A stretch of DNA of 64,000 nucleotides from Cryobacterium aureum (GTDB lineage Bacteria; Actinomycetota; Actinomycetes; Actinomycetales; Microbacteriaceae). How positions within the stretch are numbered: the stretch's first letter is position 1; every line of letters begins with the position of its first letter. Of this stretch, positions 8,598 through 18,093 are shown in pieces. The DNA lies in contig NZ_PPTG01000048.1 of NCBI RefSeq assembly GCF_002954245.1, positions 620,001-684,000 of the forward strand, written 5' to 3'. The translations under genes and the position numbers were made by a program. A model generated the notes under the pieces. The model searched no databases. It worked only from the letters and a program-made list of their open reading frames with translations, and had not been told where the DNA came from.

Positions 8598-9356
8598 CTA
8601 AGACTCGGGAATCGACGAGAAATCCAGTCGTCGTGCCACTACATCTGTGGCGACTTCCCGAACAGTTCGTCCATGAGCAAAAGCATGTCCATGCATTATC
8701 AGGAGCGCGTCGGCCGCGGAAAGATTGAGCTGGACTAAAACCATTCCGGTTGCTTGATGAACGACGCGCCTTGAATATCCTTCATTATCTTCCAGATTTG
8801 TTTTTAGTGTTTGCGATGTGAGGGACCGACGCAAAACCTGCACGGCGGCAATGTGCACGAGCACTTCCGCGTCGAGAATCTGCGCCGGCGACAGTCCACC
8901 TGAGCGGTTCGAAAACAGGGAAACGGCACCGATATCCAGCGATCCCAAGCTCAGCGGAAAGGCGTAGACGGCACGCACACCGGTGTGCAGTGAGGCCTTC
9001 ATCAGTGCCGGCCAGGTCGCGCCCTTCGTCGCCTGAAAATTATTGATGATCATGGGCCGCCGAGTGTGCAGCGCGTCCCAGGATGGCCCTTCACCGAGGT
9101 CCAATTGCAGCTCATCGAATAGAGCGGCCATCGAATTACTCGCGCAGACGGTCTCGCGCCCAAATGGATTCGCGAGCGTGCAAACGGCTGCGGCGTTCAC
9201 CGGCAGCACGTGCAGAAAAGGCGCACAGATGCTGGTGCGGCTCTCGTGAGCGAGCGAAAGCTGTTCGACCGCGGCCCCGAAAGCCAGCCGATTAGTCACT
9301 AAAATGCCCAACCCAGACATATTTGCATCGTGCGTGTCACTCGGCCTCACGATCAC
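8598..9356 (-). CDS. GAF and ANTAR domain-containing protein (paralogue)
   Basis: A 252-residue protein with the same domain order as its downstream neighbour. The GAF region runs from about residue 20 to 165 (LGEGPSWDALHTRRPMII, VYAFPLSLGSLDIGAVSLF, NRSGGLSPAQ). The C-terminal ANTAR domain begins near residue 190 (YSRRVVHQATGMVLVQLNLS) and is more diverged: the usual IEQAKG is HQATGM. The start is uncertain. The longest frame begins with GTG at 9356; MSGLGILVTNRLAFG, beginning at 9320, is an alternative, and neither has a clear ribosome binding site. The gene lies just downstream of tRNA-Val and probably forms an operon with the second GAF-ANTAR gene. Confidence 0.85.
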   Translation of the reverse strand: MIVRPSDTHDANMSGLGILVTNRLAFGAAVEQLSLAHESRTSICAPFLHVLPVNAAAVCTLANPFGRETVCASNSMAALFDELQLDLGEGPSWDALHTRRPMIINNFQATKGATWPALMKASLHTGVRAVYAFPLSLGSLDIGAVSLFSNRSGGLSPAQILDAEVLVHIAAVQVLRRSLTSQTLKTNLEDNEGYSRRVVHQATGMVLVQLNLSAADALLIMHGHAFAHGRTVREVATDVVARRLDFSSIPES

Positions 9357-9377
9357 AAGCTGTGGAAAAAATCTCTG

Positions 9378-9450
9378 TGGGCCCTACCGGGCTCGAACCG
9401 ATGACATCCACGGTGTAAACGTGGCGCTCTACCAACTGAGCTAAAGGCCC
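9378..9450 (-). tRNA. tRNA-Val (anticodon UAC)
   Basis: The minus strand folds into a complete cloverleaf. The acceptor stem GGGCCTT pairs with AGGGCCC (one G-U), with discriminator A. The D arm starts TAGCTCAGTTGG, the anticodon stem is CCACG/CGTGG with loop TTTACAC giving anticodon TAC, and the T arm is ATCGG-TTCGAGC-CCGGT. The 3' CCA is not encoded. Confidence 0.97.
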
Positions 9451-9523
9451 CGAACGACGACTCTTCGTCGCGGGTCTGTTCAGTATAGGTCAGAGTCGCT
9501 GCGCGATTGCCGACCCGATGGGT

Positions 9524-9994
9524 TCAGTGGACCGGTGCGAGCTGCTCGAGCGCGGCCCGATACGACTCGATCGACCGCGCCTCGCCTGGCGCGGTGATGA
9601 AGCTGGAACGGATGATTCCGCTCGGGTCGATCAGGAACGTCGCGCGATTGGCGAAACCCTTGTCCTCGAGAAAGACGCCATATTCTTTCGCGACCGCGCC
9701 GTGGGGCCAGAAATCCGCGACCAGGTCGAAGCTATATTTCTCTTGCTCCCCAAAGGCGCGCAGGGCGTGTCTGGAGTCGACCGAAATACCAATCAGTTCA
9801 ACGCCGCCATCGTCGAATAGAGCGAGGTTGTCGCGCAGCTCACACAGTTCACCGCTGCAGATTCCGGAGAAGGCGAGCGGAAAGAAGACGAGCGCGACCG
9901 ACTTCATTCCCCGGTACTGGCTGAGCTGAACGCTTTCACCGAACTGGTTAATGAGTTTGAAATCGGGTGCCTGGGTGTCGTTTTCGAGAGCCAT
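9524..9994 (-). CDS. ahpE: AhpE-type peroxiredoxin
   Basis: A 156-residue thiol peroxidase that reduces organic hydroperoxides. The thioredoxin-fold active site is FPLAFSGICSGELCELRD: the peroxidatic cysteine is C46, in the PxxxT/SxxC context of the AhpE/BCP group, and a further cysteine, C51, is five residues on. The stretches VELIGISVDSRHALRAFGE and ATFLIDPSGIIRSSFI fit the family. I take the ATG at 9994 (MALENDTQAPDF) because AAAGGAG lies seven bases upstream; the frame is open 17 codons further but without a ribosome binding site. It is divergent from aceE. Confidence 0.93.
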   Translation of the reverse strand: MALENDTQAPDFKLINQFGESVQLSQYRGMKSVALVFFPLAFSGICSGELCELRDNLALFDDGGVELIGISVDSRHALRAFGEQEKYSFDLVADFWPHGAVAKEYGVFLEDKGFANRATFLIDPSGIIRSSFITAPGEARSIESYRAALEQLAPVH

Positions 9995-10234
9995 GAATGC
10001 TCCTTTCCTGGTGCGCCGTAACGCACGGATTGGCCGGTGACACACTCTAGTCCGGCAACGTGCGTGGATTCACAGACCGGGTCAAGTACGGTTCGTGAAT
10101 TTTGGCCGGTGAAACCGCCCGCACGCGGACGACGACTAAAAATCTGTAGGCTTACGTGGTGCCGCTGGTTGCAATCCAACCTGCTCATTTACGGCACGTG
10201 CCCTCGTAGTTGCGAAAAAATGCACCGCGGAGCA

Positions 10235-10267
10235 CCATCGCTGCATAAACTCCATCGCTGCATAAAC
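10235..10267 (+). repeat. 16-bp tandem direct repeat in the aceE leader
   Basis: CCATCGCTGCATAAAC occurs twice, at 10235-10250 and 10252-10267, with a period of 17 bases. The second copy ends four bases before the AAGGAGAGG ribosome binding site of aceE. It could be a regulator site or a replication slippage product. Confidence 0.9.
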
Positions 10268-10285
10268 CCCAAGGAGAGGTCGACT

Positions 10286-13012
10286 GTGACGGTCAACGAC
10301 CAGGACCCGTACTCGACGAACAACGCCGACTCCGATCCGGAGGAAACGGCGGAGTGGTCGCAATCGCTCGATTCGCTCGTTGCCGAACACGGCCACGAAC
10401 GCGGTCGCGAGATCATGCTCAGCCTGCTGAAGCGCTCGAAGGAGCTTCACCTCGGCGTTCCCATGGTGCCGACGACGGACTACATCAACACCATCGCCCC
10501 GGAGAACGAACCTGACTTTCCGGGCGACGAAGACATTGAGCGCCGCTACCGCGCCTGGATTCGCTGGAACGCTGCCGTTCTGGTGCACCGCGCACAGCGC
10601 CCCGGCATCGCCGTTGGCGGGCATATCGCGACGTATGCGTCATCCGCTGCCCTTTATGAGGTTGGTTTTAACCACTTCTTCCGCGGCCAGGACCACCCGG
10701 GCGGCGGAGACCAGATCTTCATCCAGGGCCACGCCTCCCCCGGCACCTATGCTCGTGCCTTCCTTGAGGGCCGCCTGACCGAGAACCAGCTGGACGGATT
10801 CCGCCAGGAAAAGTCGCACGCCCCCGACGGCATTTCCTCATATCCGCACCCGCGGCTCATGCCGGACTTCTGGCAGTTCCCGACCGTGTCGATGGGTCTC
10901 GGCCCAATCAACGCCATCTACCAGGCGCAGCTCAACCGTTACCTGACCAACCGCGGCATCAAGGATGCCAGCGACCAGCAGGTCTGGGCGTTCCTCGGCG
11001 ACGGCGAAATGGACGAGGTGGAAAGCCGCGGTCAGTTGCAGGTCGCCGCCAACGAAGGCCTCGACAACCTCAACTTCGTGATTAACTGCAACCTGCAGCG
11101 CCTCGACGGTCCGGTGCGCGGTAACGGCAAGATCATTCAGGAGCTCGAGAGTTTCTTCCGGGGCGCTGGCTGGAACGTCATTAAGGTGGTCTGGGGCCGC
11201 GAGTGGGACAACCTGCTCAAGAACGACGTCGACGGCGCCCTGATCAACCTCATGAACGTCACGCCTGACGGTGACTACCAGACCTACAAGGCCGAAAGCG
11301 GCGCCTACGTGCGCGAAAACTTCTTCGGTCGCGACCCGCGCGCACTCAAACTCGTCGAACACCTGAGCGACGACGAAGTCTGGAATCTCAAGCGCGGCGG
11401 CCACGACTATCGCAAGGTCTACGCGGCCTTCAAGGCTGCGTCAGAGCACAAGGGCCAGCCCACCGTCATCCTGGCGAAGACGGTCAAGGGCTACGGCCTC
11501 GGTCCGAGCTTCGAGGGCCGCAACGCGACCCACCAGATGAAGAAGATGACCCTCGACAATCTCAAGTCCTTCCGAGACAGCATGCACGTGCCGATCACGG
11601 ATGCTCAGCTCGAGGAAAACCCATACCTGCCGCCGTACTACACCCCCGGCGACAAGGATGAGGCGATCGAGTACATGCACGAGCGCCGCCGTGCGCTCGG
11701 CGGCTACCTGCCCGAGCGTCGCACCGCGCACACCAAACTCAATCTCCCCGGCGACGAGACGTACAAGGTGGCCAAGAAGGGTTCCGGTACGCAGGAAATC
11801 GCTACCACGATGTCTTTCGTGCGGCTGCTCAAGGAGCTGGTGCGGGCCAAGGACTTTGGTAACCGTATCGTTCCGATCATTCCCGACGAGGCTCGCACCT
11901 TTGGCATCGACGCGTTCTTCCCCACCGCCAAGATCTACAACCCCAACGGCCAGCACTACACGTCCGTCGACCACGCACAGCTGCTCTCGTATAAGGAGAG
12001 CCCGCAGGGCCAGATCCTGCACGTGGGCATCAACGAGGCCGGCGCCGCCTCGGCCTTCACCAACGTGGGTACCTCGTATGCCACCCAGGGTGAACCACTC
12101 ATTCCGGTGTACGTCTTCTACTCGATGTTCGGATTCCAGCGCACGGGTGACGCCCTCTGGGCAGCGGGCGACATGATGGCCCGCGGGTTCATCATCGGCG
12201 CCACGGCCGGTCGCACTACGTTGACCGGAGAAGGCCTGCAGCACGCCGACGGGCACTCGCCGTTGCTGGCGTCGACCAATCCGGCCGTGGTTTCTTACGA
12301 CCCGGCGTACGGGTACGAGATCGGCCACATTGTGCGCGCCGGCCTCGACCGCATGTACGGCGGAACCCACACCGACCCGAACGTCATGTACTACATCACT
12401 GTCTACAACGAGCCCGCCGTGCAGCCGGTCGAGCCCGACGATGTTGACGCGGACGGCATCCTGCGCGGTATCCACCGGGTGAGCGCATCCGCTGTCAGTG
12501 GTCCGAAGGCTCAGCTGATGGCCTCCGGTGTCGCCGTGCCGTGGGCGCTTGAGGCCCAGAAGCTGCTCGCCGATGACTGGGGCGTGTCGGCCGATGTCTG
12601 GTCGGTCACGTCCTGGACCGAACTGCGCCGCGATGGTCTCGCCGCCGAGGAGTACAACTTCCTCAACCCCGACGACGAGCCACGCGTTCCCTATGTCACC
12701 TCGAAGCTTGAGGGAGCAGCCGGCCCGTTCGTGGCCGTATCGGACTTCATGCACGCCGTTCCGGATCAGATTCGGCAGTTTGTTCCGCGCGACTTCGCGA
12801 CGCTCGGCGCCGACAGCTTCGGCTTCTCGGACACCCGTCCGGCGGCACGTCGGTTCTTCAAGATCGACGGTCCCTCGATGGTGGTGCGCACCCTGGAGCT
12901 GCTCGCCCGTCGCGGTGAAGTAGACCAGAGCCTCGCCGGCAAGGCTATTGCCAAGTATCGCCTGCACGATGTGAGCGCGGGCACCACCGGCTCTGCCGGG
13001 GGCGAGAGCTAA
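10286..13012 (+). CDS. aceE: Pyruvate dehydrogenase E1 component, homodimeric
   Basis: A 908-residue thiamine-diphosphate enzyme that decarboxylates pyruvate and transfers the acetyl group to the lipoyl E2 of the pyruvate dehydrogenase complex. The homodimeric AceE type is indicated by its length and by [20 protein letters not shown] and [15 protein letters not shown]. The ThDP motif is [19 protein letters not shown] followed by [15 protein letters not shown]. Later blocks are [22 protein letters not shown] and [15 protein letters not shown]. The start is GTG at 10286, with AAGGAGAGG eight bases upstream, preceded by a 17-base-period tandem repeat. It is followed six bases later by fasR, so carbon entry (acetyl-CoA) and fatty acid synthesis genes are probably co-transcribed. 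Confidence 0.96.
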   Translation: MTVNDQDPYSTNNADSDPEETAEWSQSLDSLVAEHGHERGREIMLSLLKRSKELHLGVPMVPTTDYINTIAPENEPDFPGDEDIERRYRAWIRWNAAVLVHRAQRPGIAVGGHIATYASSAALYEVGFNHFFRGQDHPGGGDQIFIQGHASPGTYARAFLEGRLTENQLDGFRQEKSHAPDGISSYPHPRLMPDFWQFPTVSMGLGPINAIYQAQLNRYLTNRGIKDASDQQVWAFLGDGEMDEVESRGQLQVAANEGLDNLNFVINCNLQRLDGPVRGNGKIIQELESFFRGAGWNVIKVVWGREWDNLLKNDVDGALINLMNVTPDGDYQTYKAESGAYVRENFFGRDPRALKLVEHLSDDEVWNLKRGGHDYRKVYAAFKAASEHKGQPTVILAKTVKGYGLGPSFEGRNATHQMKKMTLDNLKSFRDSMHVPITDAQLEENPYLPPYYTPGDKDEAIEYMHERRRALGGYLPERRTAHTKLNLPGDETYKVAKKGSGTQEIATTMSFVRLLKELVRAKDFGNRIVPIIPDEARTFGIDAFFPTAKIYNPNGQHYTSVDHAQLLSYKESPQGQILHVGINEAGAASAFTNVGTSYATQGEPLIPVYVFYSMFGFQRTGDALWAAGDMMARGFIIGATAGRTTLTGEGLQHADGHSPLLASTNPAVVSYDPAYGYEIGHIVRAGLDRMYGGTHTDPNVMYYITVYNEPAVQPVEPDDVDADGILRGIHRVSASAVSGPKAQLMASGVAVPWALEAQKLLADDWGVSADVWSVTSWTELRRDGLAAEEYNFLNPDDEPRVPYVTSKLEGAAGPFVAVSDFMHAVPDQIRQFVPRDFATLGADSFGFSDTRPAARRFFKIDGPSMVVRTLELLARRGEVDQSLAGKAIAKYRLHDVSAGTTGSAGGES

Positions 13013-13018
13013 GAAACC

Positions 13019-14221
13019 GTGGCACCGGCGCCCAAGACGAAAGAGCAGACCCTCAACTGGCTGCGCACCATTTCCGGTGAGCTGTCGACCCAGACGCTCA
13101 AGCGACTCGAGGACACGCTGTCCTGGTATGGCGATATGCCTCCAGGACGGCGGTCCGCCGTTGGGCTGGTGGCCCAGGCTGGGATCACGAGTTTTATCTC
13201 GTGGTTCGACGACCCACGGTCAACGCCGTGGATTGCCGCGGACGTCTTCGGTGCTGCGCCACGCGAGCTGCTCCGCTCGGTGAGCCTGCAGCAGACGCTG
13301 CAGCTCATTCGAGTGACCGTTGAAGTCGTCGAGGAACGGGTCAAGGACGGCGGCGAGGCCCTGCGCGAGGCCATTCTGCTCTATTCGCGCGAGATCGCTT
13401 TTGGAGCAGCGGATGTCTACGCTCGTGCCGCCGAGGCGCGCGGGCTCTGGGACGCACGCCTCGAGGCGCTCGTCGTCGACTCTATTCTCAGCGGGGAATA
13501 TGACGACGAGCTGCCCAGCCGCATCGCAGCCCTGGGCTGGCACGGCCACGGCGAGGTCTGCGTGCTTGTCGGCACGACGCCACAGATGCTCGACGTCGAT
13601 CAGCTGCGCCGGGCCGCCCGGCATATGGCTGCTGACGTTTTGATCGGAGTGCAGGGCAACCGCCTCGTGCTCGTAATCGGTCGCGCCCGCCCGGCGCCTG
13701 CCGACAGCGAGGACGTCGGCACGGCCGCTGCCCTCACCTTCATGGAAATCGCCATGCAGCTCGAGCCGATCTTCGGCCCAGGGCACCTGGTGCTGGGCCA
13801 CGAGGTACCCAACCTGGTGGATGCGTCGAAAAGCGCGAAGGCCGCACTGGCCGGTTTCGCAGTCGCTCGCTCGTGGCGCAATGCGCCGCGCCCGGTACAG
13901 GCCGACGATCTGCTCCCCGAACGTGCCCTCGCGGGCGACCCGCTCGCCCGCGCCACGCTCATCCATCGTATTTATCGGCCCCTGCAAGCCCACTCCACCG
14001 AGCTGCTCACCACGCTGTGGTGTTATCTCGATAATGGCCGCTCGCTGGAGGCGACCGCGCGCGAACTGTTCGTGCACCCGAACACCGTGCGGTATCGCCT
14101 CAAACGGGTGTCCGAGGTCATCGGCTACGACGCTACCGGAGCCCGCGAGGCGCTCATTCTGCAGTCCGCGTTGATCATCGGCTCAATCAGCGACCACGAC
14201 GGATCCACCCGCCGTCGCTGA
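13019..14221 (+). CDS. fasR: PucR-type transcriptional regulator of fatty acid synthesis (FasR-like)
   Basis: A 400-residue regulator. The C-terminal helix-turn-helix of the PucR/CdaR type lies around residues 325-390 (LLTTLWCYLDNGRSLEATA, ELFVHPNTVRYRLKRVSEV). The middle contains a GGDEF-like/CdaR sensor region (RLVLVIGRARPAPAD ... PGHLVLGHEVPNLVDASKSA). Position directly upstream of fabD-fabH-acpP-fabF matches Streptomyces FasR, an activator of those genes. The start is GTG at 13019, six bases after the aceE stop. A 104-base gap to fabD may hold its binding site, but I see no convincing palindrome there. The orthology claim rests on synteny plus domain type. Confidence 0.85.
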   Translation: MAPAPKTKEQTLNWLRTISGELSTQTLKRLEDTLSWYGDMPPGRRSAVGLVAQAGITSFISWFDDPRSTPWIAADVFGAAPRELLRSVSLQQTLQLIRVTVEVVEERVKDGGEALREAILLYSREIAFGAADVYARAAEARGLWDARLEALVVDSILSGEYDDELPSRIAALGWHGHGEVCVLVGTTPQMLDVDQLRRAARHMAADVLIGVQGNRLVLVIGRARPAPADSEDVGTAAALTFMEIAMQLEPIFGPGHLVLGHEVPNLVDASKSAKAALAGFAVARSWRNAPRPVQADDLLPERALAGDPLARATLIHRIYRPLQAHSTELLTTLWCYLDNGRSLEATARELFVHPNTVRYRLKRVSEVIGYDATGAREALILQSALIIGSISDHDGSTRRR

Positions 14222-14325
14222 TCCAGCCTCGAAACCAGCGAATGTACTACTGTCGACAAAGCTTTCCTGGATACTTAGTGCGATCTGCACATTCATTTAC
14301 GTCACCAGATTGGAAGACTAACTAA

Positions 14326-15246
14326 GTGATCGTTGTCGTCTGCCCGGGTCAGGGCTCCCAAACTCCCGGATTCCTTGAACCCTGGCTGGCTCTGCCTGCC
14401 TTCGACACCGGCCTCCGCCAAATTTCCGACGAGGTCGGGCTCGACCTCGTCGCCCACGGCACGGTCAGTGACGCCGACACCATTCGCGACACAGCGATCG
14501 CCCAGCCCCTCATAGTGGCTGCCGGCATCCTCACCCTCGAGGCCCTTCTGACCGATGGACGCCGTGACCACATCGCGGGTATCGCTGGACATTCGGTCGG
14601 CGAGCTGACCGCAGCCGCAGGCGCCGGCATCCTGACCAACGCCGAAGCCGTACGTTTTGTGCGCGAACGGGGCCTTGCCATGCGGGCGGCTTCCGCGCTG
14701 GAGGCCACCGGCATGAGTGCCGTGATCGGCGCCGATGAGACCGAACTACTCTCGCAAGTCGCCGAACTCGGCCTGGAACCGGCCAATTTTAACGGGAGCG
14801 GCCAGATCGTCGTCGCCGGGGCCCTTGATGCCCTCGCGGCCCTCGCCGCGACTCCCCCGCACCGGGCCCGCGTTATCCCGCTGCAGGTTGCGGGTGCATT
14901 CCACACCCGGTATATGCAGCCAGCCGTCGAACGGATGACCGTGGTCGCCGACTCCCTCAGCCCCAGCAACCCGACCCTCCCGATCTGGACCAACCGCGAC
15001 GGAAGCCGGGTGAGCGACGGCTTCCGTTTTGTGGAACTGCTGGTCGGTCAGGTGTCGTCGCCAGTACGGTGGGACAGGTGCATGGAGGCTTTTGCTGCCG
15101 AGGGAGTCACCGGAATCATCGAGGTGGCACCCGCCGGTGCCCTCCTGGGGCTTGCGAAGCGAGCCCTGAAAGGCGTCCCCAGCGTCGCCATCAAGACCCC
15201 GGACGACTTGCCCGCCGCCTGGGCCATGATCGACCAGCAGTCCTGA
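14326..15246 (+). CDS. fabD: Malonyl-CoA:ACP transacylase
   Basis: Moves malonyl groups from CoA to acyl carrier protein for type II fatty acid synthesis. The 306-residue protein starts IVVVCPGQGSQTPGFLEPWL (GQGSQ motif), has the nucleophile GHSVGELTAAAGAG with Ser90, QPLIVAAGI upstream, and the catalytic histidine in GAFHTRYM. It starts with GTG at 14326; the ribosome binding site is weak (GAAGACTAA). FabH begins 17 bases after its stop. Presence of FabD, FabH, ACP and FabF together shows a discrete FAS-II system. Confidence 0.95.
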   Translation: MIVVVCPGQGSQTPGFLEPWLALPAFDTGLRQISDEVGLDLVAHGTVSDADTIRDTAIAQPLIVAAGILTLEALLTDGRRDHIAGIAGHSVGELTAAAGAGILTNAEAVRFVRERGLAMRAASALEATGMSAVIGADETELLSQVAELGLEPANFNGSGQIVVAGALDALAALAATPPHRARVIPLQVAGAFHTRYMQPAVERMTVVADSLSPSNPTLPIWTNRDGSRVSDGFRFVELLVGQVSSPVRWDRCMEAFAAEGVTGIIEVAPAGALLGLAKRALKGVPSVAIKTPDDLPAAWAMIDQQS

Positions 15247-15263
15247 ATGTGATGAGAGAGACA

Positions 15264-16268
15264 ATGACCAAACCAACACTTAAGCAGTCCCAGGGACCGC
15301 AGTACACCCGCATTCTGTCCGTCGGCGCCGCCCGCGGCGACCTCGTTGTACCCAATGATGAATTGGTTGAAGCGATCGACTCCTCTGACGAGTGGATTCA
15401 GCAACGCACCGGTATCATCACCCGCACCCGGGCGAGCCGGGACATCAACGCCATCGATTTGGCAACGGATGCCGCCAGTGAGGCCATCGAGCGCAGCGGC
15501 ATCGATCCCGCTCTCATCGACGCCGTGATCGTCGCAACCATCAGCAATATTCGGCAGACCCCGTCGGTCGCCGCCATCGTCGCCGACCGCGTAGGGTCCA
15601 ATCCGGCGGCGGCCTACGACATCAACGCGGCCTGCGCAGGTTACGCTTACGCCGTAGCCCAGGCGGACGCCCTGATTCGTACCGGTGCCGCGCACTACGC
15701 ACTGGTCATCGGCGCCGAGAAGCTCTCAGACCTCGTCGACCCCACCGATCGGAGCATCTCTTTTCTCCTCGGCGACGGTGCGGGCGCTGTCGTCATCGGC
15801 CCGAGCGACTACCCGGGCATCTCCACCACAGTGTGGGGCTCGGACGGTTCCAAGGCTGAAACCATCCAGATGGATCACACGCTGCAGGAATATCGCCGCG
15901 GTGAAGCAGCCTGGCCAACCCTGCGCCAGGAAGGTCCCGCCGTCTTCCGCTGGGCCGTCTGGGATATGGCCAAGGTCGCCAAGAAGGCCCTCGAAGTTGC
16001 TGGGATCGAAAGTGCCGACCTGGCCGCTTTTATTCCGCACCAGGCGAATATGCGCATCATCGACGAGTTCGCCAAGCAGCTCAAGCTGCCGGAATCCGTG
16101 GTTATTGCCCGTGATGTAGCCACGACCGGCAACACCTCTTCGGCTTCCATCCCCCTCGCCACCCACCGCCTGCTCGAGGAACACCCCGAGCTCAGCGGCG
16201 GCCTGGCACTGCAGATCGGCTTTGGTGCCGGACTCGTGTTCGGCGCGCAGGTCGTTGTGCTGCCCTAA
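15264..16268 (+). CDS. fabH: Beta-ketoacyl-ACP synthase III
   Basis: Condenses an acyl-CoA primer with malonyl-ACP to begin fatty acid synthesis. The 334-residue thiolase-fold protein has the full catalytic triad: Cys124 in INAACAGYAYA, His in PHQANMRI and Asn in GNTSSASIP. DEWIQQRTGI near the N-terminus and GDGAGAVVIG are also family marks. Two ATGs are close together (15252 and 15264); I choose 15264 (MTKPTLKQ) because GAGAGA lies five bases upstream. In actinobacteria FabH often prefers branched primers, but specificity cannot be read here. Confidence 0.95.
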   Translation: MTKPTLKQSQGPQYTRILSVGAARGDLVVPNDELVEAIDSSDEWIQQRTGIITRTRASRDINAIDLATDAASEAIERSGIDPALIDAVIVATISNIRQTPSVAAIVADRVGSNPAAAYDINAACAGYAYAVAQADALIRTGAAHYALVIGAEKLSDLVDPTDRSISFLLGDGAGAVVIGPSDYPGISTTVWGSDGSKAETIQMDHTLQEYRRGEAAWPTLRQEGPAVFRWAVWDMAKVAKKALEVAGIESADLAAFIPHQANMRIIDEFAKQLKLPESVVIARDVATTGNTSSASIPLATHRLLEEHPELSGGLALQIGFGAGLVFGAQVVVLP

Positions 16269-16325
16269 CCCACCCACCCCCTAAACTAGGTCTCGGTCAA
16301 CGAGACACCCTCAAGGAGAAAAAAC

Positions 16326-16574
16326 ATGGCATTGTCCACCGAAGAAGTTCTGACCGGCCTGGCCGAGCTCATCAACGACGAGACCGGAATTGCAACCGAC
16401 ACGGTTGAGCTGGGCAAGTCGTTCACCGACGACTTGGATATCGACTCCATCTCGATGATGACCATTGTCGTCAACGCAGAAGAGAAGTTCGACGTGAAGA
16501 TCCCCGACGAAGAGGTCAAGAACCTTAAGACCGTCGGCGACGCCGTTGAATTCATCGTGAAGGCACAGGACTAG
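16326..16574 (+). CDS. acpP: Acyl carrier protein
   Basis: An 82-residue acidic carrier whose serine is modified with phosphopantetheine and which carries growing acyl chains. The attachment site is DDLDIDSISMMTIVV; Ser41 follows Asp40, with the usual DSL written DSI. The Glu/Asp-rich helices ELGKSFTDD and VKIPDEEVKNL fit the fold. The start is ATG at 16326 behind a strong AAGGAG. A 13-bp perfect hairpin follows the stop, which may let acpP be expressed more highly than fabF. Confidence 0.95.
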   Translation: MALSTEEVLTGLAELINDETGIATDTVELGKSFTDDLDIDSISMMTIVVNAEEKFDVKIPDEEVKNLKTVGDAVEFIVKAQD

Positions 16575-16586
16575 GCCCAAGCCTGA

Positions 16587-16617
16587 AACAGGTCGGCCGG
16601 AAATCGGCCGACCTGTT
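16587..16617 (+). terminator. Intercistronic hairpin between acpP and fabF
   Basis: AACAGGTCGGCCG and CGGCCGACCTGTT form a perfect 13-bp stem with a five-base loop, 12 bases after the acpP stop. It could be a partial terminator or an mRNA-stabilising element separating abundant acpP message from fabF. No T tract follows. Confidence 0.7.
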
Positions 16618-16677
16618 CATTGGGCTGGTGCCGAACGCGCCGGCCCACACGTTTGTCGTCCCATGGAGAGTTGACTT

Positions 16678-17913
16678 ATGACCAAGAAAATCGTTATCAC
16701 TGGCATCGGTGCCACTACGCCGCTGGGCGGCACGGCGGTCGACACCTGGACGGCCCTGCTGGCCGGCGAATCGGGTGCCACCACCCTCGAGCAGACTTGG
16801 GTCGCCGAAACAGCGATCCCCGTAACTTTTGCCGCACAGGCACGTGTGAAGACCGTTGATGTGCTGCAGCGATTCGAGGTCAAACGCCTCGATCCGTCCA
16901 GCCAGTTCGCGCTTATCGCCGGACGGGAAGCCTGGGCCGACGCTGGCTCCCCCGAGGTCGAGCCTGAGCGCCTCGCCGTTGATTGGGCCACCGGAATCGG
17001 TGGAGTGTGGACCCTGCTCGACGCCTGGGACACGCTGCGCGAGCGCGGTCCTCGTCGCGTTCTGCCGATGACCGTGCCGATGCTCATGCCGAACGGTCCG
17101 GGAGCGGCCATCGGAATGGACCTGCACGCCCGCGCCGGTATCACTACCGTCGTGTCCGCGTGCGCATCGAGCACCGAAGCGTTGATCAACGCCTACAACC
17201 GGCTGCAAGCCGGACTGGCCGACGTTGTCATCGCCGGCGGTTCCGAAGCGGCCATCCACCCGCTGCCGATCGCCTCCTTCGCGGCGATGCACGCCCTGTC
17301 TACCCGCAACGACGACCCGGCCACCGCGAGCCGCCCGTACGATGTCACACGCGATGGTTTCGTTCTCGGTGAGGGCGCTGCTGCCCTCGTCATTGAGACC
17401 GAAGAGCACGCCAAGGCCCGCGGTGCCCACATCTATGCCGAACTGCTCGGTGGCGTCGTCAACAGCGACGCGTATCACGTGACCGCACCGGATCCCGAAG
17501 GTGCTGCCGCCGCTCGCGCCATGGTGACCACGGTGCAGAACGCCGGCGCAACCCTCGCCGACGTCGCCCATATCAACGTGCACGCCACGAGCACCCCGGT
17601 CGGGGACATCGCCGAGTACAACGCCCTCAAGCGTGTGTTCGGGGATCTGCTGGACGGCATCCCCGTTTCAGCCACCAAGGCGTCGACCGGGCACCTGCTC
17701 GGTGGAGCCGGCGCCCTCGAGGCGTTCTTCACCGTGAAGGCTCTCGCCGAGCGCACGGCACCGCCGACGATCAACCTCACGTCGCAGGACCCGGAGATTC
17801 CACTCGATGTGGTGACCACTCCGCGGGCGCTTCCGGCGGGTGACCTGCTCGCGCTGAGTAACTCTTTCGGGTTCGGTGGACACAATGCCGTTGTGGCGTT
17901 CCGCTCCGTCTAA
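16678..17913 (+). CDS. fabF: Beta-ketoacyl-ACP synthase II
   Basis: Elongating condensing enzyme of FAS-II, 411 residues. The catalytic Cys162 lies in VVSACASSTEALINAYNRL, and the two histidines in HINVHATSTPVGD and KASTGHLLGGAG. The C-terminal ALSNSFGFGGHNAVVAFR is diagnostic. The start is ATG at 16678 behind GGAGAG. It closes the aceE-fasR-fabD-fabH-acpP-fabF run and is followed by a strong terminator. Confidence 0.95.
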   Translation: MTKKIVITGIGATTPLGGTAVDTWTALLAGESGATTLEQTWVAETAIPVTFAAQARVKTVDVLQRFEVKRLDPSSQFALIAGREAWADAGSPEVEPERLAVDWATGIGGVWTLLDAWDTLRERGPRRVLPMTVPMLMPNGPGAAIGMDLHARAGITTVVSACASSTEALINAYNRLQAGLADVVIAGGSEAAIHPLPIASFAAMHALSTRNDDPATASRPYDVTRDGFVLGEGAAALVIETEEHAKARGAHIYAELLGGVVNSDAYHVTAPDPEGAAAARAMVTTVQNAGATLADVAHINVHATSTPVGDIAEYNALKRVFGDLLDGIPVSATKASTGHLLGGAGALEAFFTVKALAERTAPPTINLTSQDPEIPLDVVTTPRALPAGDLLALSNSFGFGGHNAVVAFRSV

Positions 17914-17927
17914 GTTCTGCAGATGAG

Positions 17928-17959
17928 AATGACCCCGTCCGAATCCGGACGGGGTCATT
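17928..17959 (+). terminator. Terminator after fabF
   Basis: A perfect 14-bp stem, AATGACCCCGTCCG / CGGACGGGGTCATT, with a four-base loop, 14 bases after the fabF stop and followed by TTCTG. It ends the fatty acid operon. Confidence 0.88.
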
Positions 17960-18093
17960 TCTGTAAGGCGGTTCGCCGTGTCTGGCCGCTTTGACGGGAA
18001 CAGACTGTGACTTCGTGGGATTGCCGCCGGGAAAATCACCGGTCGACAGGCCGCGCCACCACGGGCGAACCGCACGCTGGGGGAACCGCCTGA

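Noticed and set aside
11441..12967. 508-codon minus-strand open frame opposite aceE
   Set aside because: Antisense shadow created by the high GC content of aceE codons; the composition is implausible for a protein.
14222..14325. Possible FasR operator upstream of fabD
   Set aside because: Checked for palindromes and direct repeats; nothing stronger than expected by chance was found.
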